64,000 nt of DNA from Desulfotignum sp. (lineage in GTDB: Bacteria > Desulfobacterota > Desulfobacteria > Desulfobacterales > Desulfobacteraceae): contig JAABSA010000017.1 of assembly GCA_011390635.1 (NCBI GenBank), positions 299-64,298 of the forward strand, in the 5' to 3' direction. Shown here piece after piece: positions 35,512-44,188 of the stretch; within the stretch, counting starts at the first letter, position 1, and the number at the start of each line of letters is the position of its first letter. The position numbers were made by a program, and so were the translations under genes. Below the pieces are notes generated by a model. It searched no databases, was not told where the DNA came from, and was given only the letters and a program-made list of their open reading frames with translations.

Positions 35512-35949
35512 ATGTACGGCAGAAAAACAGAAATTTCGGTGGGGGTGCTCATGGTCCTGGGAATGGGTTGTCTGGTGTATCTTTCCATTAACCTGGGCGG
35601 GGTGAATCTGTTCGGGTCTGACACCTATACCATTAAGGCCTCATTCCGATCCGTGGAAGGACTTGAACCGGGTGCCACCGTTGAAATAGCCGGAGTGCCC
35701 GTAGGAAAGGTCAAGCAGATCCGCCTGGAGGAAAACGACGCCCTGGTGGAAATGGAAATTCAAAATACCACCCAAATTTCCGATGATACCATTGCATCGG
35801 TTCGAACCAAGGGAATTATTGGTGACAAGTTCATTAAATTGTCGCCTGGCTGGTCTGAGGAACACCTCAGTGAAAATGATGTTCTCATGGATACGGAATC
35901 CGCCATCAGTATAGAAGAACTGATCAATAAATACCTGTTTGATCAATAA
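35512..35949 (+). CDS. mlaD: MCE-domain lipid transfer subunit
   Basis: 145 residues: short cytoplasmic tail, one membrane helix (GVLMVLGMGCLVYLSINL), then a single MCE domain (YTIKASFRSVEGLEPGATVEIAGVPVGKV, ending SPGWSEEHLSENDVLMD). The length and single domain match MlaD, which forms a hexameric ring in the periplasm with a lipid-conducting pore. The C-terminus is short, with little of the membrane-proximal helix seen in some homologues. Confidence 0.92.
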   Translation: MYGRKTEISVGVLMVLGMGCLVYLSINLGGVNLFGSDTYTIKASFRSVEGLEPGATVEIAGVPVGKVKQIRLEENDALVEMEIQNTTQISDDTIASVRTKGIIGDKFIKLSPGWSEEHLSENDVLMDTESAISIEELINKYLFDQ

Positions 35950-35992
35950 AACCAATTGCGACAAACAGCATATGACATACGGAAAATCTGCC

Positions 35993-36358
35993 ATGGGATT
36001 TCACATAGAAAGCGTTGAAAAGAAAAATGCCGCCATGATCCGGGTGGCGGGAGATGTGGACATGTATACCTCTCCGAGCCTGCGGGATGCCCTGGTTCCG
36101 TTTTTTAAAAAAAATGTAATGGCAGTTGTGGTGGACCTTTCCCGTGTTTCCTTCATGGACAGCTCGGGCATAGCCACCCTGGTGGAAGGGTTGCAGTGGA
36201 GTAGAAAACAAGACAGGCAGTTCATTCTGGCCGGTCTTGGCGATACGGTATCCAATGCCCTTTCTTTGACCAAACTGGACAATGTGTTCACCATCCATAA
36301 AAATGCAGAACAGGTCTTTGCATCCATAACCCGGGAAAACCAAGGAAAGAAAACATGA
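35993..36358 (+). CDS. STAS-domain protein, MlaB-like / anti-sigma antagonist
   Basis: About 121 residues from ATG 35993; in-frame ATGs at 35972 and 35939 would overlap or crowd the mlaD stop and lack ribosome sites. A complete STAS domain is visible, with VAGDVDMYTSPSLRDAL and the phosphorylatable-Ser motif FMDSSGIATLVEGL. In the Mla system a STAS protein (MlaB) binds the ATPase and is needed for its activity; the presence of the DSSG serine, kept from anti-anti-sigma factors, leaves open control by a kinase such as the RsbW-type protein encoded 230 bases upstream of the operon. Confidence 0.82.
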   Translation: MGFHIESVEKKNAAMIRVAGDVDMYTSPSLRDALVPFFKKNVMAVVVDLSRVSFMDSSGIATLVEGLQWSRKQDRQFILAGLGDTVSNALSLTKLDNVFTIHKNAEQVFASITRENQGKKT

Positions 36359-36963
36359 GATATCACCTGATTGCCAAAACCATTTTAGTGACCTTTTTTT
36401 TGCTGCTGTCTGCTGCAGGGAATGTCTGGGCATCCCCTGCTCAGGATCAGCTCAAAGCCGGCATTGATACCATCATACATATTTTGAAAGATGATACCCT
36501 TAGAGGAGAAGCCAATACCGAAGGTCGCAGGAAGGCGCTCAGACAGGTGTTCTTTGAGCGGTTTGATTTTGAAAAGACATCCCAGCTCAGCCTGGGCAGG
36601 CACTGGCGGGACAGAACACCCACGGAACGTAAGACATTTGTTGATTTGTTCTCCCGGCTTCTGGAAAATAATTATGTGTCAAAAATTGAATCCTACACCG
36701 ATGAACAGGTGACGTATGTCAAAGAACAGATCAGAGACAAAAAAGCCCAGATCGATACCATCATCATCACCGATACCATAGAAATTCCCATCGATTACAG
36801 GATGTACCAGACCGATACCGGTCAATGGCTGGTGTATGATCTGGTGATTGAGGGTGTCAGCCTGGTGGCAAACTACCGGGCACAGTTCACCCGGATGCTG
36901 GAATCCGATTCCTTTGCATCGCTGCTCAAACAATTGGAGGAGAAAACAACCCCGGACTCCTGA
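36355..36963 (+). CDS. mlaC: MlaC/Ttg2D-family periplasmic lipid carrier
   Basis: 202 residues with a signal peptide (KTILVTFFLLLSAAGNVWA). The mature protein matches the Tol-toluene-tolerance family: QLKAGIDTIIHILKD, RRKALRQVFFERFDFEKTSQ, LGRHWRDRTPTERKTFVDLFSRLLE and GVSLVANYRAQF near the end. It ferries phospholipids across the periplasm between MlaD and the outer-membrane partner. The start overlaps the STAS gene by four bases. Last gene of the operon. Confidence 0.92.
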   Translation: MRYHLIAKTILVTFFLLLSAAGNVWASPAQDQLKAGIDTIIHILKDDTLRGEANTEGRRKALRQVFFERFDFEKTSQLSLGRHWRDRTPTERKTFVDLFSRLLENNYVSKIESYTDEQVTYVKEQIRDKKAQIDTIIITDTIEIPIDYRMYQTDTGQWLVYDLVIEGVSLVANYRAQFTRMLESDSFASLLKQLEEKTTPDS

Positions 36964-37097
36964 ACCTATGGGCCCGGCAGTGTCAGGGCCATTCCATGTA
37001 CCCGAATCCTGTTCGATTGACCGAAACCCGCCCCCCTGTAGTTGCCGTGTGCAATATGTCTGGTGTCACATTTACTTGCACCGGTCACCATAATGGT

Positions 37098-37141
37098 TTG
37101 CTAACCATTTTCTAATTATTTGCTCATCATTTGGTAAACAA
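37098..37141 (+). promoter_or_regulatory. Candidate Pho box: four 11-base repeats
   Basis: Four consecutive 11-base units: TTGCTAACCAT, TTTCTAATTAT, TTGCTCATCAT and TTGGTAAACAA. PhoB boxes are built from 7-base elements spaced at 11-base period, so the arrangement fits, although the bases differ from the enteric CTGTCAT consensus. The site lies 66 bases upstream of pstC, with TTATAA at 37146 and TGTATCT near 37159 as possible -10 elements. Confidence 0.6.
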
Positions 37142-37206
37142 ATCCTTATAAAAGATCTGTATCTTCACATTCAGTTCAGTGAATAATTTTTTTTGTAAGG
37201 GATACC

Positions 37207-38598
37207 ATGTCTTCTTCCAATTTACTTCTTGTGCTGTTGATGCTCACTGTCAGCGGATATTTTCTGGGCCGCAGGCGTGCTGTCGCCGTTGCTGTTGCCG
37301 GCGGCCGAAATCAGCAGATACTGCATTCCCGGCCCACCTACTATGGGGCTTTGGCAGCACTGTGGTGCGCGTTTCCCGCCCTGGTCATTTTTTCCTTCTG
37401 GCACCTCTTTGAATCCAGTGTGATCACCCAGCTTGTGATCGCCGGACTGCCCCCTGACATGCAGGCCATGCCCGCAGATCGGCTGGGTCTTGTGATCAAT
37501 GATATCAAAAACCTTGTAGGCGCAAATATTGTCCCCCAAAAAATTCATCCCGCCATCCAGTCAGCAGCCGACCATTATACACAGCTTACGGCCATCAGCC
37601 ATGCCACTTTGGCAGTGATCGCCACCGCCATTGCCATTGCCGGTATTCTGTGGGTGCAAAAGATCATTTCTCCGGAACTGCGGGCCCGCAACCATGTGGA
37701 AACAATGATAAAATACATGCTTGTGGCCTGCTCCACCATCGCTATATTCACCACCATCGGCATTGTTCTGTCGGTTTTGTATGAAGCCATCCGGTTTTTC
37801 AAGATTGTTCCCTTGCATGAATTTGTGTTTGGTCTGAAATGGAGTCCCCAGATGGCCATCCGTGCTGATCAGGTGGGCTCTTCTGGTGCATTCGGCGCCG
37901 TTCCGGTGTTCATGGGCACCATGCTCATATCAGCCATTGCCATGTGTGTGGCGGTTCCCATCGGTCTGATGTCCGCTATTTATCTGTCTGAGTATGCCGA
38001 CAAAAGATTCCGTGCAGTTGCCAAGCCGCTGCTGGAGATTCTGGCTGGTATCCCCACGGTGGTGTACGGATTTTTTGCTGCCCTGGTGGTGGCCCCCATG
38101 ATCCGTAATGCCGGGGTATCCATCGGTCTGGATGTGTCCTCTGAAAGTGCCCTGGCCGCAGGCCTGGTCATGGGCATCATGATCATTCCCTTTGTATCCT
38201 CTCTTTCCGATGACGTGATCAATGCCGTACCCCAGTCCCTGCGGGACGGTGCCCTGGGTCTGGGCTCCACCCACAGTGAAACCATCCGTCTGGTTGTTCT
38301 GCCTGCTGCATTGCCGGGAATTGTAGGCGGCGTGCTGCTGGCGGTTTCCCGGGCCATCGGTGAAACCATGATCGTGGTAATGGCGGCAGGTCTGGCGGCC
38401 AATCTGACGGTAAATCCCCTGAACACCGTCACCACAGTGACGGTCCAGATTGTCACCCTGCTGGTGGGTGACCAGGAATTTGACAGCCCCAAGACCCTTG
38501 CAGCCTTTGCCCTGGGCCTGATGCTGTTTGTCATTACCCTTATCCTGAATGTCATCGCCCTGGTGGTGGTGCGCAAATACAGGGAGCAATATGAATAA
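37207..38598 (+). CDS. pstC: Phosphate ABC transporter permease PstC
   Basis: 463 residues, TAAGGG before the ATG. Longer than classic PstC (about 320) because of an N-terminal extension with three hydrophobic segments and a periplasmic domain (about residues 75-130). The transport domain follows with PIGLMSAIYLSEYADKRFR, EILAGIPTVVYGFFA and SQSLRDGALGLGSTHSETI-like EAA loop, then RAIGETMIVVMAAG. Such long PstC proteins occur in Desulfobacterota and other lineages. It overlaps pstA and forms the membrane channel for phosphate. Confidence 0.92.
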   Translation: MSSSNLLLVLLMLTVSGYFLGRRRAVAVAVAGGRNQQILHSRPTYYGALAALWCAFPALVIFSFWHLFESSVITQLVIAGLPPDMQAMPADRLGLVINDIKNLVGANIVPQKIHPAIQSAADHYTQLTAISHATLAVIATAIAIAGILWVQKIISPELRARNHVETMIKYMLVACSTIAIFTTIGIVLSVLYEAIRFFKIVPLHEFVFGLKWSPQMAIRADQVGSSGAFGAVPVFMGTMLISAIAMCVAVPIGLMSAIYLSEYADKRFRAVAKPLLEILAGIPTVVYGFFAALVVAPMIRNAGVSIGLDVSSESALAAGLVMGIMIIPFVSSLSDDVINAVPQSLRDGALGLGSTHSETIRLVVLPAALPGIVGGVLLAVSRAIGETMIVVMAAGLAANLTVNPLNTVTTVTVQIVTLLVGDQEFDSPKTLAAFALGLMLFVITLILNVIALVVVRKYREQYE

Positions 38599-39934
38599 TC
38601 ATTCCCGCGACAACCATGCCGGCCGGAATAATGATGCCGGCAAAAGCCATATCAGCACCAGCACCAAAGCTGCGGCCGCAAGTACAATGGATATTGTCAA
38701 TCAGGGGCTGTCCAGGCGCTACAATGCTGAAAAGCGGTTCCGGCTGTATGGTATCTGTGCCATCATTCTTTCCATGGCGTTTTTGGCCATGCTGTTCATC
38801 AGCATCATTGGCAACGGGTACACCGCTTTCCAGCAGACATTTGTTAAGCTGGATATTTTTCTTGACCCCGAAACCATTGATGCCCAGTCCCTGCAAGATG
38901 TCAATTATCAGGCCATGGTGAAACAATCTCTTGGTGCCATGTTCCCTGAGGTAAAAACCCGGGCCCAGAAACGGGAGTTATATGGCATGGTCAGCACCGG
39001 AGCTGCCTTTCAATTGCAGGATTTTGTGCGCAAAAACCAGCAGATGATCGGATCGGTTATCCAGCTTTGGGTACCGGCGGATGATGATGTGGACATGCTC
39101 ATAAAAGGCCATATTTCCCGGGATGTGCCTGAAACCGAACGTAGAATCAAAGATGTCCACCTGTCCTGGATTGATCGTCTCCAGGAACAGGAACGGATCC
39201 AAAAAAGGTTCAATACCACTTTTTTTACGGCAGGAGATTCCCGTGAACCGGAACTGGCAGGTATCCTGGGTGCGGTTTCCGGTTCATTTTATACCCTGAT
39301 CATCACGCTGGTGTTATCTTTTCCCATTGGTGTGGCCACAGCGGTTTACCTGGAGGAGTTTGCCCCGAAAAACCGGTGGACCGACATCATTGAAGTCAAT
39401 ATCAACAACCTGGCAGCAGTGCCCTCCATTGTGTATGGCCTGCTGGGGCTGGCGGTTTTTCTCAATTTTTTCGGACTGCCAAGATCGGTTCCCCTGGTGG
39501 GCGGGTTTGTGCTGACCCTGATGACCCTTCCCACCATTATCATTGCCGGCCGGGCAGCCTTGAAATCAGTACCTCCCTCCATCCGGGAGGCCGCCCTGGG
39601 CGTAGGTGCTTCTAAAACCCAGATGGTGGTCCACCATGTGCTGCCGCTGGCCCTGCCGGGTATGCTCACCGGGACCATCATAGGTATGGCCCAGGCACTG
39701 GGTGAGACAGCCCCTTTGCTCATGATCGGTATGGTGGCCTTTATTGTGGATATACCCGGCGGATTCACCGATCCGTCCACGGTGCTGCCCGTACAGATTT
39801 TTTTGTGGGCGGACAGTCCGGAACGGGCCTTTCTGGAGAGAACCTCAGCTGCCATCATGGTATTGCTGGCGTTTCTGGTGACCATGAACGCAGTGGCGGT
39901 TTTTCTGAGAAAAAAGTTTGAACGAAGATGGTAA
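38591..39934 (+). CDS. pstA: Phosphate ABC transporter permease PstA
   Basis: About 447 residues from ATG 38591, which overlaps the pstC stop (AGGGAGC upstream). A polar N-terminal tail of about 50 residues, one membrane helix (GICAIILSMAFLAMLFISII), a periplasmic domain of about 170 residues, then the permease domain with FPIGVATAVYLEEFAP, AAVPSIVYGLLGLA, IREAALGVGASKTQ and ALGETAPLLMIG. It is also longer than enteric PstA because of the periplasmic insert, mirroring PstC. Confidence 0.92.
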   Translation: MNNHSRDNHAGRNNDAGKSHISTSTKAAAASTMDIVNQGLSRRYNAEKRFRLYGICAIILSMAFLAMLFISIIGNGYTAFQQTFVKLDIFLDPETIDAQSLQDVNYQAMVKQSLGAMFPEVKTRAQKRELYGMVSTGAAFQLQDFVRKNQQMIGSVIQLWVPADDDVDMLIKGHISRDVPETERRIKDVHLSWIDRLQEQERIQKRFNTTFFTAGDSREPELAGILGAVSGSFYTLIITLVLSFPIGVATAVYLEEFAPKNRWTDIIEVNINNLAAVPSIVYGLLGLAVFLNFFGLPRSVPLVGGFVLTLMTLPTIIIAGRAALKSVPPSIREAALGVGASKTQMVVHHVLPLALPGMLTGTIIGMAQALGETAPLLMIGMVAFIVDIPGGFTDPSTVLPVQIFLWADSPERAFLERTSAAIMVLLAFLVTMNAVAVFLRKKFERRW

Positions 39935-40000
39935 GTGGTATGCAGATAGTGTTTATTAATTGAATGTATTTTAACAACCAAAAAATGTAAGGAGAAACAA

Positions 40001-41053
40001 ATGAAAAAGGTGTTTATCGCAAGTCTGGCCCTGGTGTTTGCACTGGGCATTGGTACCGTTGGAGCGGCATCCCGGGATTATATCTCCATTGTGGGATCGT
40101 CCACGGTGTATCCGTTTGCAACGGTTGTTGCAGAAAATTTTGGTAAATCCACCAGTTTTAAAACCCCCACAATTGAATCCACCGGGTCCGGCGGAGGCCA
40201 CAAACTGTTTGGTGCCGGTGTTGGTGTGGAATATCCGGATATCACCAACTCTTCCCGGCGGATTAAAAAATCGGAGTTTGAAAAAGCGGTTGCAAACGGT
40301 GTCAAAGAAATCGTTGAAGTGAAGGTAGGGTATGACGGCATTGTCATCGCCAACTCCATCAAGGCCCCGCTGTTCAAATTGAGCCGCAAGGATATTTTCC
40401 TGGCCCTGGCCAAGGATGTGCCGTCCGGAAACGTGGCCGGCAAAACCGTTCCCAATCCCAACAAAACCTGGAAAGATGTAAATCCCTCATTGCCGGATGT
40501 AAAAATTGAAGTTCTGGGTCCTCCTCCCACCTCCGGAACACGGGATGCGTTTGTAGAGCTGGCCATGGAGGGCGGTGCAAAAAAGTTTTCATGGATCGCT
40601 GATCTGAAGGGCAAAGACAAAAAAGCCTACAAAGCACTTTGCCATACTATCAGGGAAGACGGTGCCTATATTGAAGCCGGTGAAAACGACAACCTGATTG
40701 TTCAGAAACTGGATGCCAACAAGGATGTGCTGGGAATTTTCGGGTTCTCTTTTCTGGACCAGAACGCGGACAAACTCCAGGGTGCGCTCATTGATGGTGT
40801 TGCTCCGGAATTTGAAGCCATTGCAGACGGCAGCTACCCGGTATCCCGGCCCTTGTTTTTCTACGTCAAAAAAGCCCATGTGGGCAGCATTCCCGGAATC
40901 AAGGAGTTTCTGGCCGAGTTCACCAGTGAAAAAGCCTGGGGTGATAACGGCTATCTTACTGATAAAGGTTTGATTCCCATGCCTGAAGCGGAAAGGAAAA
41001 AGTTCCGCCAGGCGGTTGAAAATTTAACCCCGCTTTCCGGTTCTGAATTGTAA
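40001..41053 (+). CDS. pstS: Phosphate-binding protein PstS
   Basis: 350 residues, AAGGAGAAACAA before the ATG. Signal peptide KKVFIASLALVFALGIGTVGAA; the mature protein starts with the phosphate-site strand YISIVGSSTVYPF, then TPTIESTGSGGGHKLF and later PTSGTRDAFVELAM. It captures phosphate in the periplasm for PstCA. Being last in the operon with its own leader of 66 bases, it may be separately expressed at higher level. It ends at a strong terminator, and no pstB or phoU follows. Confidence 0.93.
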   Translation: MKKVFIASLALVFALGIGTVGAASRDYISIVGSSTVYPFATVVAENFGKSTSFKTPTIESTGSGGGHKLFGAGVGVEYPDITNSSRRIKKSEFEKAVANGVKEIVEVKVGYDGIVIANSIKAPLFKLSRKDIFLALAKDVPSGNVAGKTVPNPNKTWKDVNPSLPDVKIEVLGPPPTSGTRDAFVELAMEGGAKKFSWIADLKGKDKKAYKALCHTIREDGAYIEAGENDNLIVQKLDANKDVLGIFGFSFLDQNADKLQGALIDGVAPEFEAIADGSYPVSRPLFFYVKKAHVGSIPGIKEFLAEFTSEKAWGDNGYLTDKGLIPMPEAERKKFRQAVENLTPLSGSEL

Positions 41054-41071
41054 TTTCTGGTAGAAAATGTA

Positions 41072-41113
41072 AATCCGGACAAGGGGTGCAAGCCCTTTGT
41101 CCGGATTTTTTTT
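41072..41113 (+). terminator. Intrinsic terminator after pstS
   Basis: AATCCGGACAAGGG pairs with CCCTTTGTCCGGATT (one bulged base) around a GTGCAAG loop, followed by eight T. It ends just before the convergent dksA-like gene and may serve both directions weakly. Confidence 0.9.
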
Positions 41114-41123
41114 GCACAAGCGA

Positions 41124-41465
41124 TTAGTTTTTTTCTGCAGCCCTTGCGCACTGAATGCAGGTGAGCGCACTGGGGTCTGCTTTCAGCCGGCCGGCGGCAA
41201 TTTCTTCTTCACACTGGATGCAATAGCCGTAATCCCCGGTTGTGATGCGTTTCAGTGCGGTGCGGATCCGCTGTGTTTCTTTTGCCAGAAGCCTTGCCGT
41301 TGCCTGGTCCATGGCCTGGCGCTGCATGGCATCCATCCGTGACAGCCGGCCTATCCGGGACTGGTCCAGTTCCACCGGTGTAATTGTCTGCTTTCCCTCG
41401 GTGATCTCTTTGAGGCGCTTTTCAAGACGGGTTTTAAAATAGGGATAGTCTATGGATTCGTCCAT
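41124..41465 (-). CDS. DksA/TraR-type zinc-finger protein
   Basis: 113 residues with a coiled-coil N-terminus and a C-terminal four-Cys zinc finger (YGYCIQCEEEIAAGRL, then LTCIQCARA), the DksA/TraR layout. The helical hairpin tip would insert in the RNA polymerase secondary channel. At 113 residues it is shorter than DksA of E. coli (151), closer to short DksA-like and TraR-like regulators, so its exact role in the stringent response is uncertain. Expressed as a single gene. Confidence 0.88.
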   Translation of the reverse strand: MDESIDYPYFKTRLEKRLKEITEGKQTITPVELDQSRIGRLSRMDAMQRQAMDQATARLLAKETQRIRTALKRITTGDYGYCIQCEEEIAAGRLKADPSALTCIQCARAAEKN

Positions 41466-41573
41466 GTCGGTTATGTCCTGTATCCTGTGTATGGTGTAAT
41501 TCAGGCGTAAAAAAGATCAATTTATAATCAGGAAGGGGTGTTGTCAATACAGAAGAAGAAGCTCTCTTGGTCA

Positions 41574-43229
41574 TCAATAGCCCCGGCCCCGGATGATGGT
41601 AATGACCAGCCACAGCCCCAGAATAGCGGAAATAAGGTATCCTGACATGCCCAAAGCAGGATAGCCGAACAGCAGGGGTCCCACCCCGGTGGTGATGATC
41701 ATGGAAGATCCTATGATCAATGCCCCCAGGACAATACCCAGGGTCAGGCGGTTGAAGCTGTTCTCCAGGGCTTTTTGCAAGGGGCTCAGATTTTTGTGAT
41801 CAAATCCGATGATGAGTTCGTTGTGTTGTATTTTTTTCAAGATGGTTGACAGGGTGTCGGGCAGATGCTTTTGCAGGGTCCACATGGCAGCCAGGTTGTT
41901 GCGCAGCCGCTGCCACATATATCCCTTTGAATACTGCCGGGAGACCAGTTTGCGCACATGGGGTTCAGCCTCTGAAATCACATCCAGATCCGGATACAGC
42001 ATCCGGGCCGTGCCCTCAACGGTGATAAGGGCCTTGATGACAATGGACATGTCCGGCGGCAGGCGCAGATCATGGGATTTCAACACCTGTACAATATCCT
42101 CCAGCAGCTGCCCCATCTGTATATCCTTCAGGGGCAGAGACATATAGACATCCATGATATCCATAATGTCCTTTTCCAGCTGCTGAACGGTCACAGTTTT
42201 TTGTGCTGTTGCAATATTCAGCAGCATCTCGGTAACTTTTTTGCTGTCTTTGTCCACCGCTGCCCGGATCAAAAACAGAAGGTCGTTTTTTTCATCCGGT
42301 GTGAGCCGGCCCACCATACCCCAGTCCATGAGACACAGTCTGTTGTCAGAGGTGATTACCATATTCCCCGGATGGGGGTCGGCATGGTAAAATCCATGGT
42401 CCAGGATCTGGAGAACGGCTGACCGCAAGCCTGCGGCAGCCAAACTTTTGCGGTCGGTTTCCGGCAGATCCATATCGGATGTGATTTTGGTCCCTTTAAC
42501 AAAAGCCGTTACCAGCACCCGGGGGGTGGCATATTCGGTGAACACCTCGGGAATGAGTATATCAGATGCCTGTTCAATCTTGGATTTGGCAATCTGAATA
42601 TACCGGGCCTCCCTGGAAAAATCAATTTCCCTCAGCAGTGTGCGCCGACAGGTTTCCACGATTGCCGGCAGGTCATACACCTGCAGGGCATCAATATTGT
42701 TATGGGCTTGCCTGGCCAGTGTTTCCAGGATATTCAGATCGGTTTCAACGGTTTTGACAATGCCGGGACGTCTGACTTTCACCGCCACAACTCTTTTTGC
42801 GCCTGGATGAATCGCCTTGTGCACCTGGGACAGGGAAGCAGCTGCCACAGGTTCCGGATCAAAAGACTGAAACATGCATTCCAGGGAGGTATCAAATTCC
42901 TGTTCCAGGACCGCTTTGACATCCTCAAAGGGAATCGGACTTACCGCATCCTGAAGCTTTGTCAACTCCCGGATCATGGGCAACGGCAACATATCCGGCC
43001 GCATGCTGAGGATCTGCCCGAACTTGACAAAGGTAGGTCCCAGTTCTTCTAAAGCAAGCCGAATGCGCTGGAACACATCCATGTCCGCATCGATCTGTGG
43101 GGAGATGCTGTGCACCAGTTTTTTCACCGGCAGATCCAGCCGCTGGAGAAGATCTCCGAATCCATACTTGGCCAGAATGAAAGCCATGTCCTTTAACCGG
43201 GCCATGTTGGTGAAGGTCTTCAGTTCCAT
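41574..43229 (-). CDS. UbiB/ABC1 (AarF) family atypical kinase
   Basis: 551 residues. Signature segments: GPTFVKFGQILSMRPDMLP (KxGQ region), VAAASLSQVHKA (Ala-rich loop), VAVKVRRPGI (ATP Lys), HADPHPGNMVI and LMDWGMVG (DFG-like metal site). Two C-terminal hydrophobic helices (about 500-545) anchor it in the membrane. UbiB proteins support quinone biosynthesis or lipid-related ATPase functions; here menaquinone or other isoprenoid lipids are likely. It is preceded by a weak ribosome site and stands alone. Confidence 0.9.
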   Translation of the reverse strand: MELKTFTNMARLKDMAFILAKYGFGDLLQRLDLPVKKLVHSISPQIDADMDVFQRIRLALEELGPTFVKFGQILSMRPDMLPLPMIRELTKLQDAVSPIPFEDVKAVLEQEFDTSLECMFQSFDPEPVAAASLSQVHKAIHPGAKRVVAVKVRRPGIVKTVETDLNILETLARQAHNNIDALQVYDLPAIVETCRRTLLREIDFSREARYIQIAKSKIEQASDILIPEVFTEYATPRVLVTAFVKGTKITSDMDLPETDRKSLAAAGLRSAVLQILDHGFYHADPHPGNMVITSDNRLCLMDWGMVGRLTPDEKNDLLFLIRAAVDKDSKKVTEMLLNIATAQKTVTVQQLEKDIMDIMDVYMSLPLKDIQMGQLLEDIVQVLKSHDLRLPPDMSIVIKALITVEGTARMLYPDLDVISEAEPHVRKLVSRQYSKGYMWQRLRNNLAAMWTLQKHLPDTLSTILKKIQHNELIIGFDHKNLSPLQKALENSFNRLTLGIVLGALIIGSSMIITTGVGPLLFGYPALGMSGYLISAILGLWLVITIIRGRGY

Positions 43230-43607
43230 ATGTTTTTATCCAAATGCGTTGCAGACAATAAAAAAATAGCCGATCAGAACAGGTTTTGTTCAATACTGAT
43301 AGTTCATAACACTTTTTATAAAGCCATTCAACTTTCATTTGTGGCACATTTCCAGGGATGACCGGTCAAAATATCAACAACAATTTGACCTGAGCAGGGC
43401 TTTTGATTTAAGATACTCCAAACAAGGAAAGGGGTTTTAACCGATGTTGTATTCAGGACATTTTTCATTCAAACAGGATGCTGGACCGGAAGGGGAGTAT
43501 AAAGAAGCGGTTCCTTTTATGCAGTTTTCCAATTAGCAGGCCCAAAGGTCCGGGAAGGGGGAGTATGCTGATGGTTGACACACCATTTTTGCGGAGATGG
43601 TAGATAT
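43230..43607. other. Divergent intergenic region upstream of UbiB and VTT genes
   Basis: AT-rich at the UbiB side and should contain its promoter. A short frame with a ribosome site lies at 43444-43536 (listed separately). No other feature was recognised. Confidence 0.35.
43444..43536 (+). CDS. 30-residue ORF, possible N-terminal gene fragment
   Basis: ATG 43444 is preceded by AAGGAAAGGGG, and the frame gives MLYSGHFSFKQDA followed by GPEGEYKEAVPFMQFSN and a stop. The strong ribosome site and protein-like sequence argue that it is or was translated. It may be the start of a truncated larger protein; I cannot name a family with confidence. Confidence 0.3.
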   Translation: MLYSGHFSFKQDAGPEGEYKEAVPFMQFSN

Positions 43608-44159
43608 ATGGAGGCTTTCTGGATATTTAACCCGGATTCTTCGGCCCATCCGGCAATGGTCCTGCTGCCGTATCTTTTTCTGCCACTTGTGGGATTTCCG
43701 GTCACACCGTTTCTGGTGTTGCTGGGCCTGAGATTCGGGTCTGCCTGGGGTATTGTCTTCATGATGGCCATTGTGCCGATCCATCTTGTTGTTTCCTTCT
43801 GGTTTACCCGGGTGGTTGCAGGCCCCTGGATACGGATACTGGCAAAAAAAGTGGGGGTGTCCATACCGGAACTGCCCGAGAGCCGCCAGCTGGGGTTTGC
43901 GTTTTTGTTCATGGTGATTCCCGGGCTTGGATACAGCATAAAAAATCTGGTGCTGCCGTTATCCGGCATCCGGTTTTTTCCTTATTTGATGTGTGGATGG
44001 CTGATTCAGGGTATTATGGGCATTCCTTTTGTGATCATGGGAAAAGCCTTGATCCAGTGGGATATAAAGCTGCTGGCGGCGGTGGGCATGATTGTTCTGG
44101 TGATTTTTTTGTTCAAACATAAAATTCGTGACATGTACCGCGGTATCATGAAATTATAG
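43608..44159 (+). CDS. VTT/DedA-like membrane protein
   Basis: About 183 residues from ATG 43608 (GGAGATGG upstream). Hydrophobic segments near residues 15-45, 50-75, 95-125 and 145-165. PYLFLPLVGFPVTPFLVLLGLRFGSAWG is the VTT (SNARE-associated/TMEM64) re-entrant loop pattern. Members of this superfamily act as lipid scramblases or undecaprenyl/phospholipid transporters. It precedes the LpxR-like gene by 29 bases in the same direction, suggesting an envelope-lipid operon. Confidence 0.72.
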   Translation: MEAFWIFNPDSSAHPAMVLLPYLFLPLVGFPVTPFLVLLGLRFGSAWGIVFMMAIVPIHLVVSFWFTRVVAGPWIRILAKKVGVSIPELPESRQLGFAFLFMVIPGLGYSIKNLVLPLSGIRFFPYLMCGWLIQGIMGIPFVIMGKALIQWDIKLLAAVGMIVLVIFLFKHKIRDMYRGIMKL

Positions 44160-44188
44160 AAAAAGTAAAAAAAGGCAACATAAAACAG

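Noticed and set aside
36964-37097. Terminator after mlaC
   Set aside because: GGCCC/GGGCC hairpin near 36971 has only five pairs and no T-tract.
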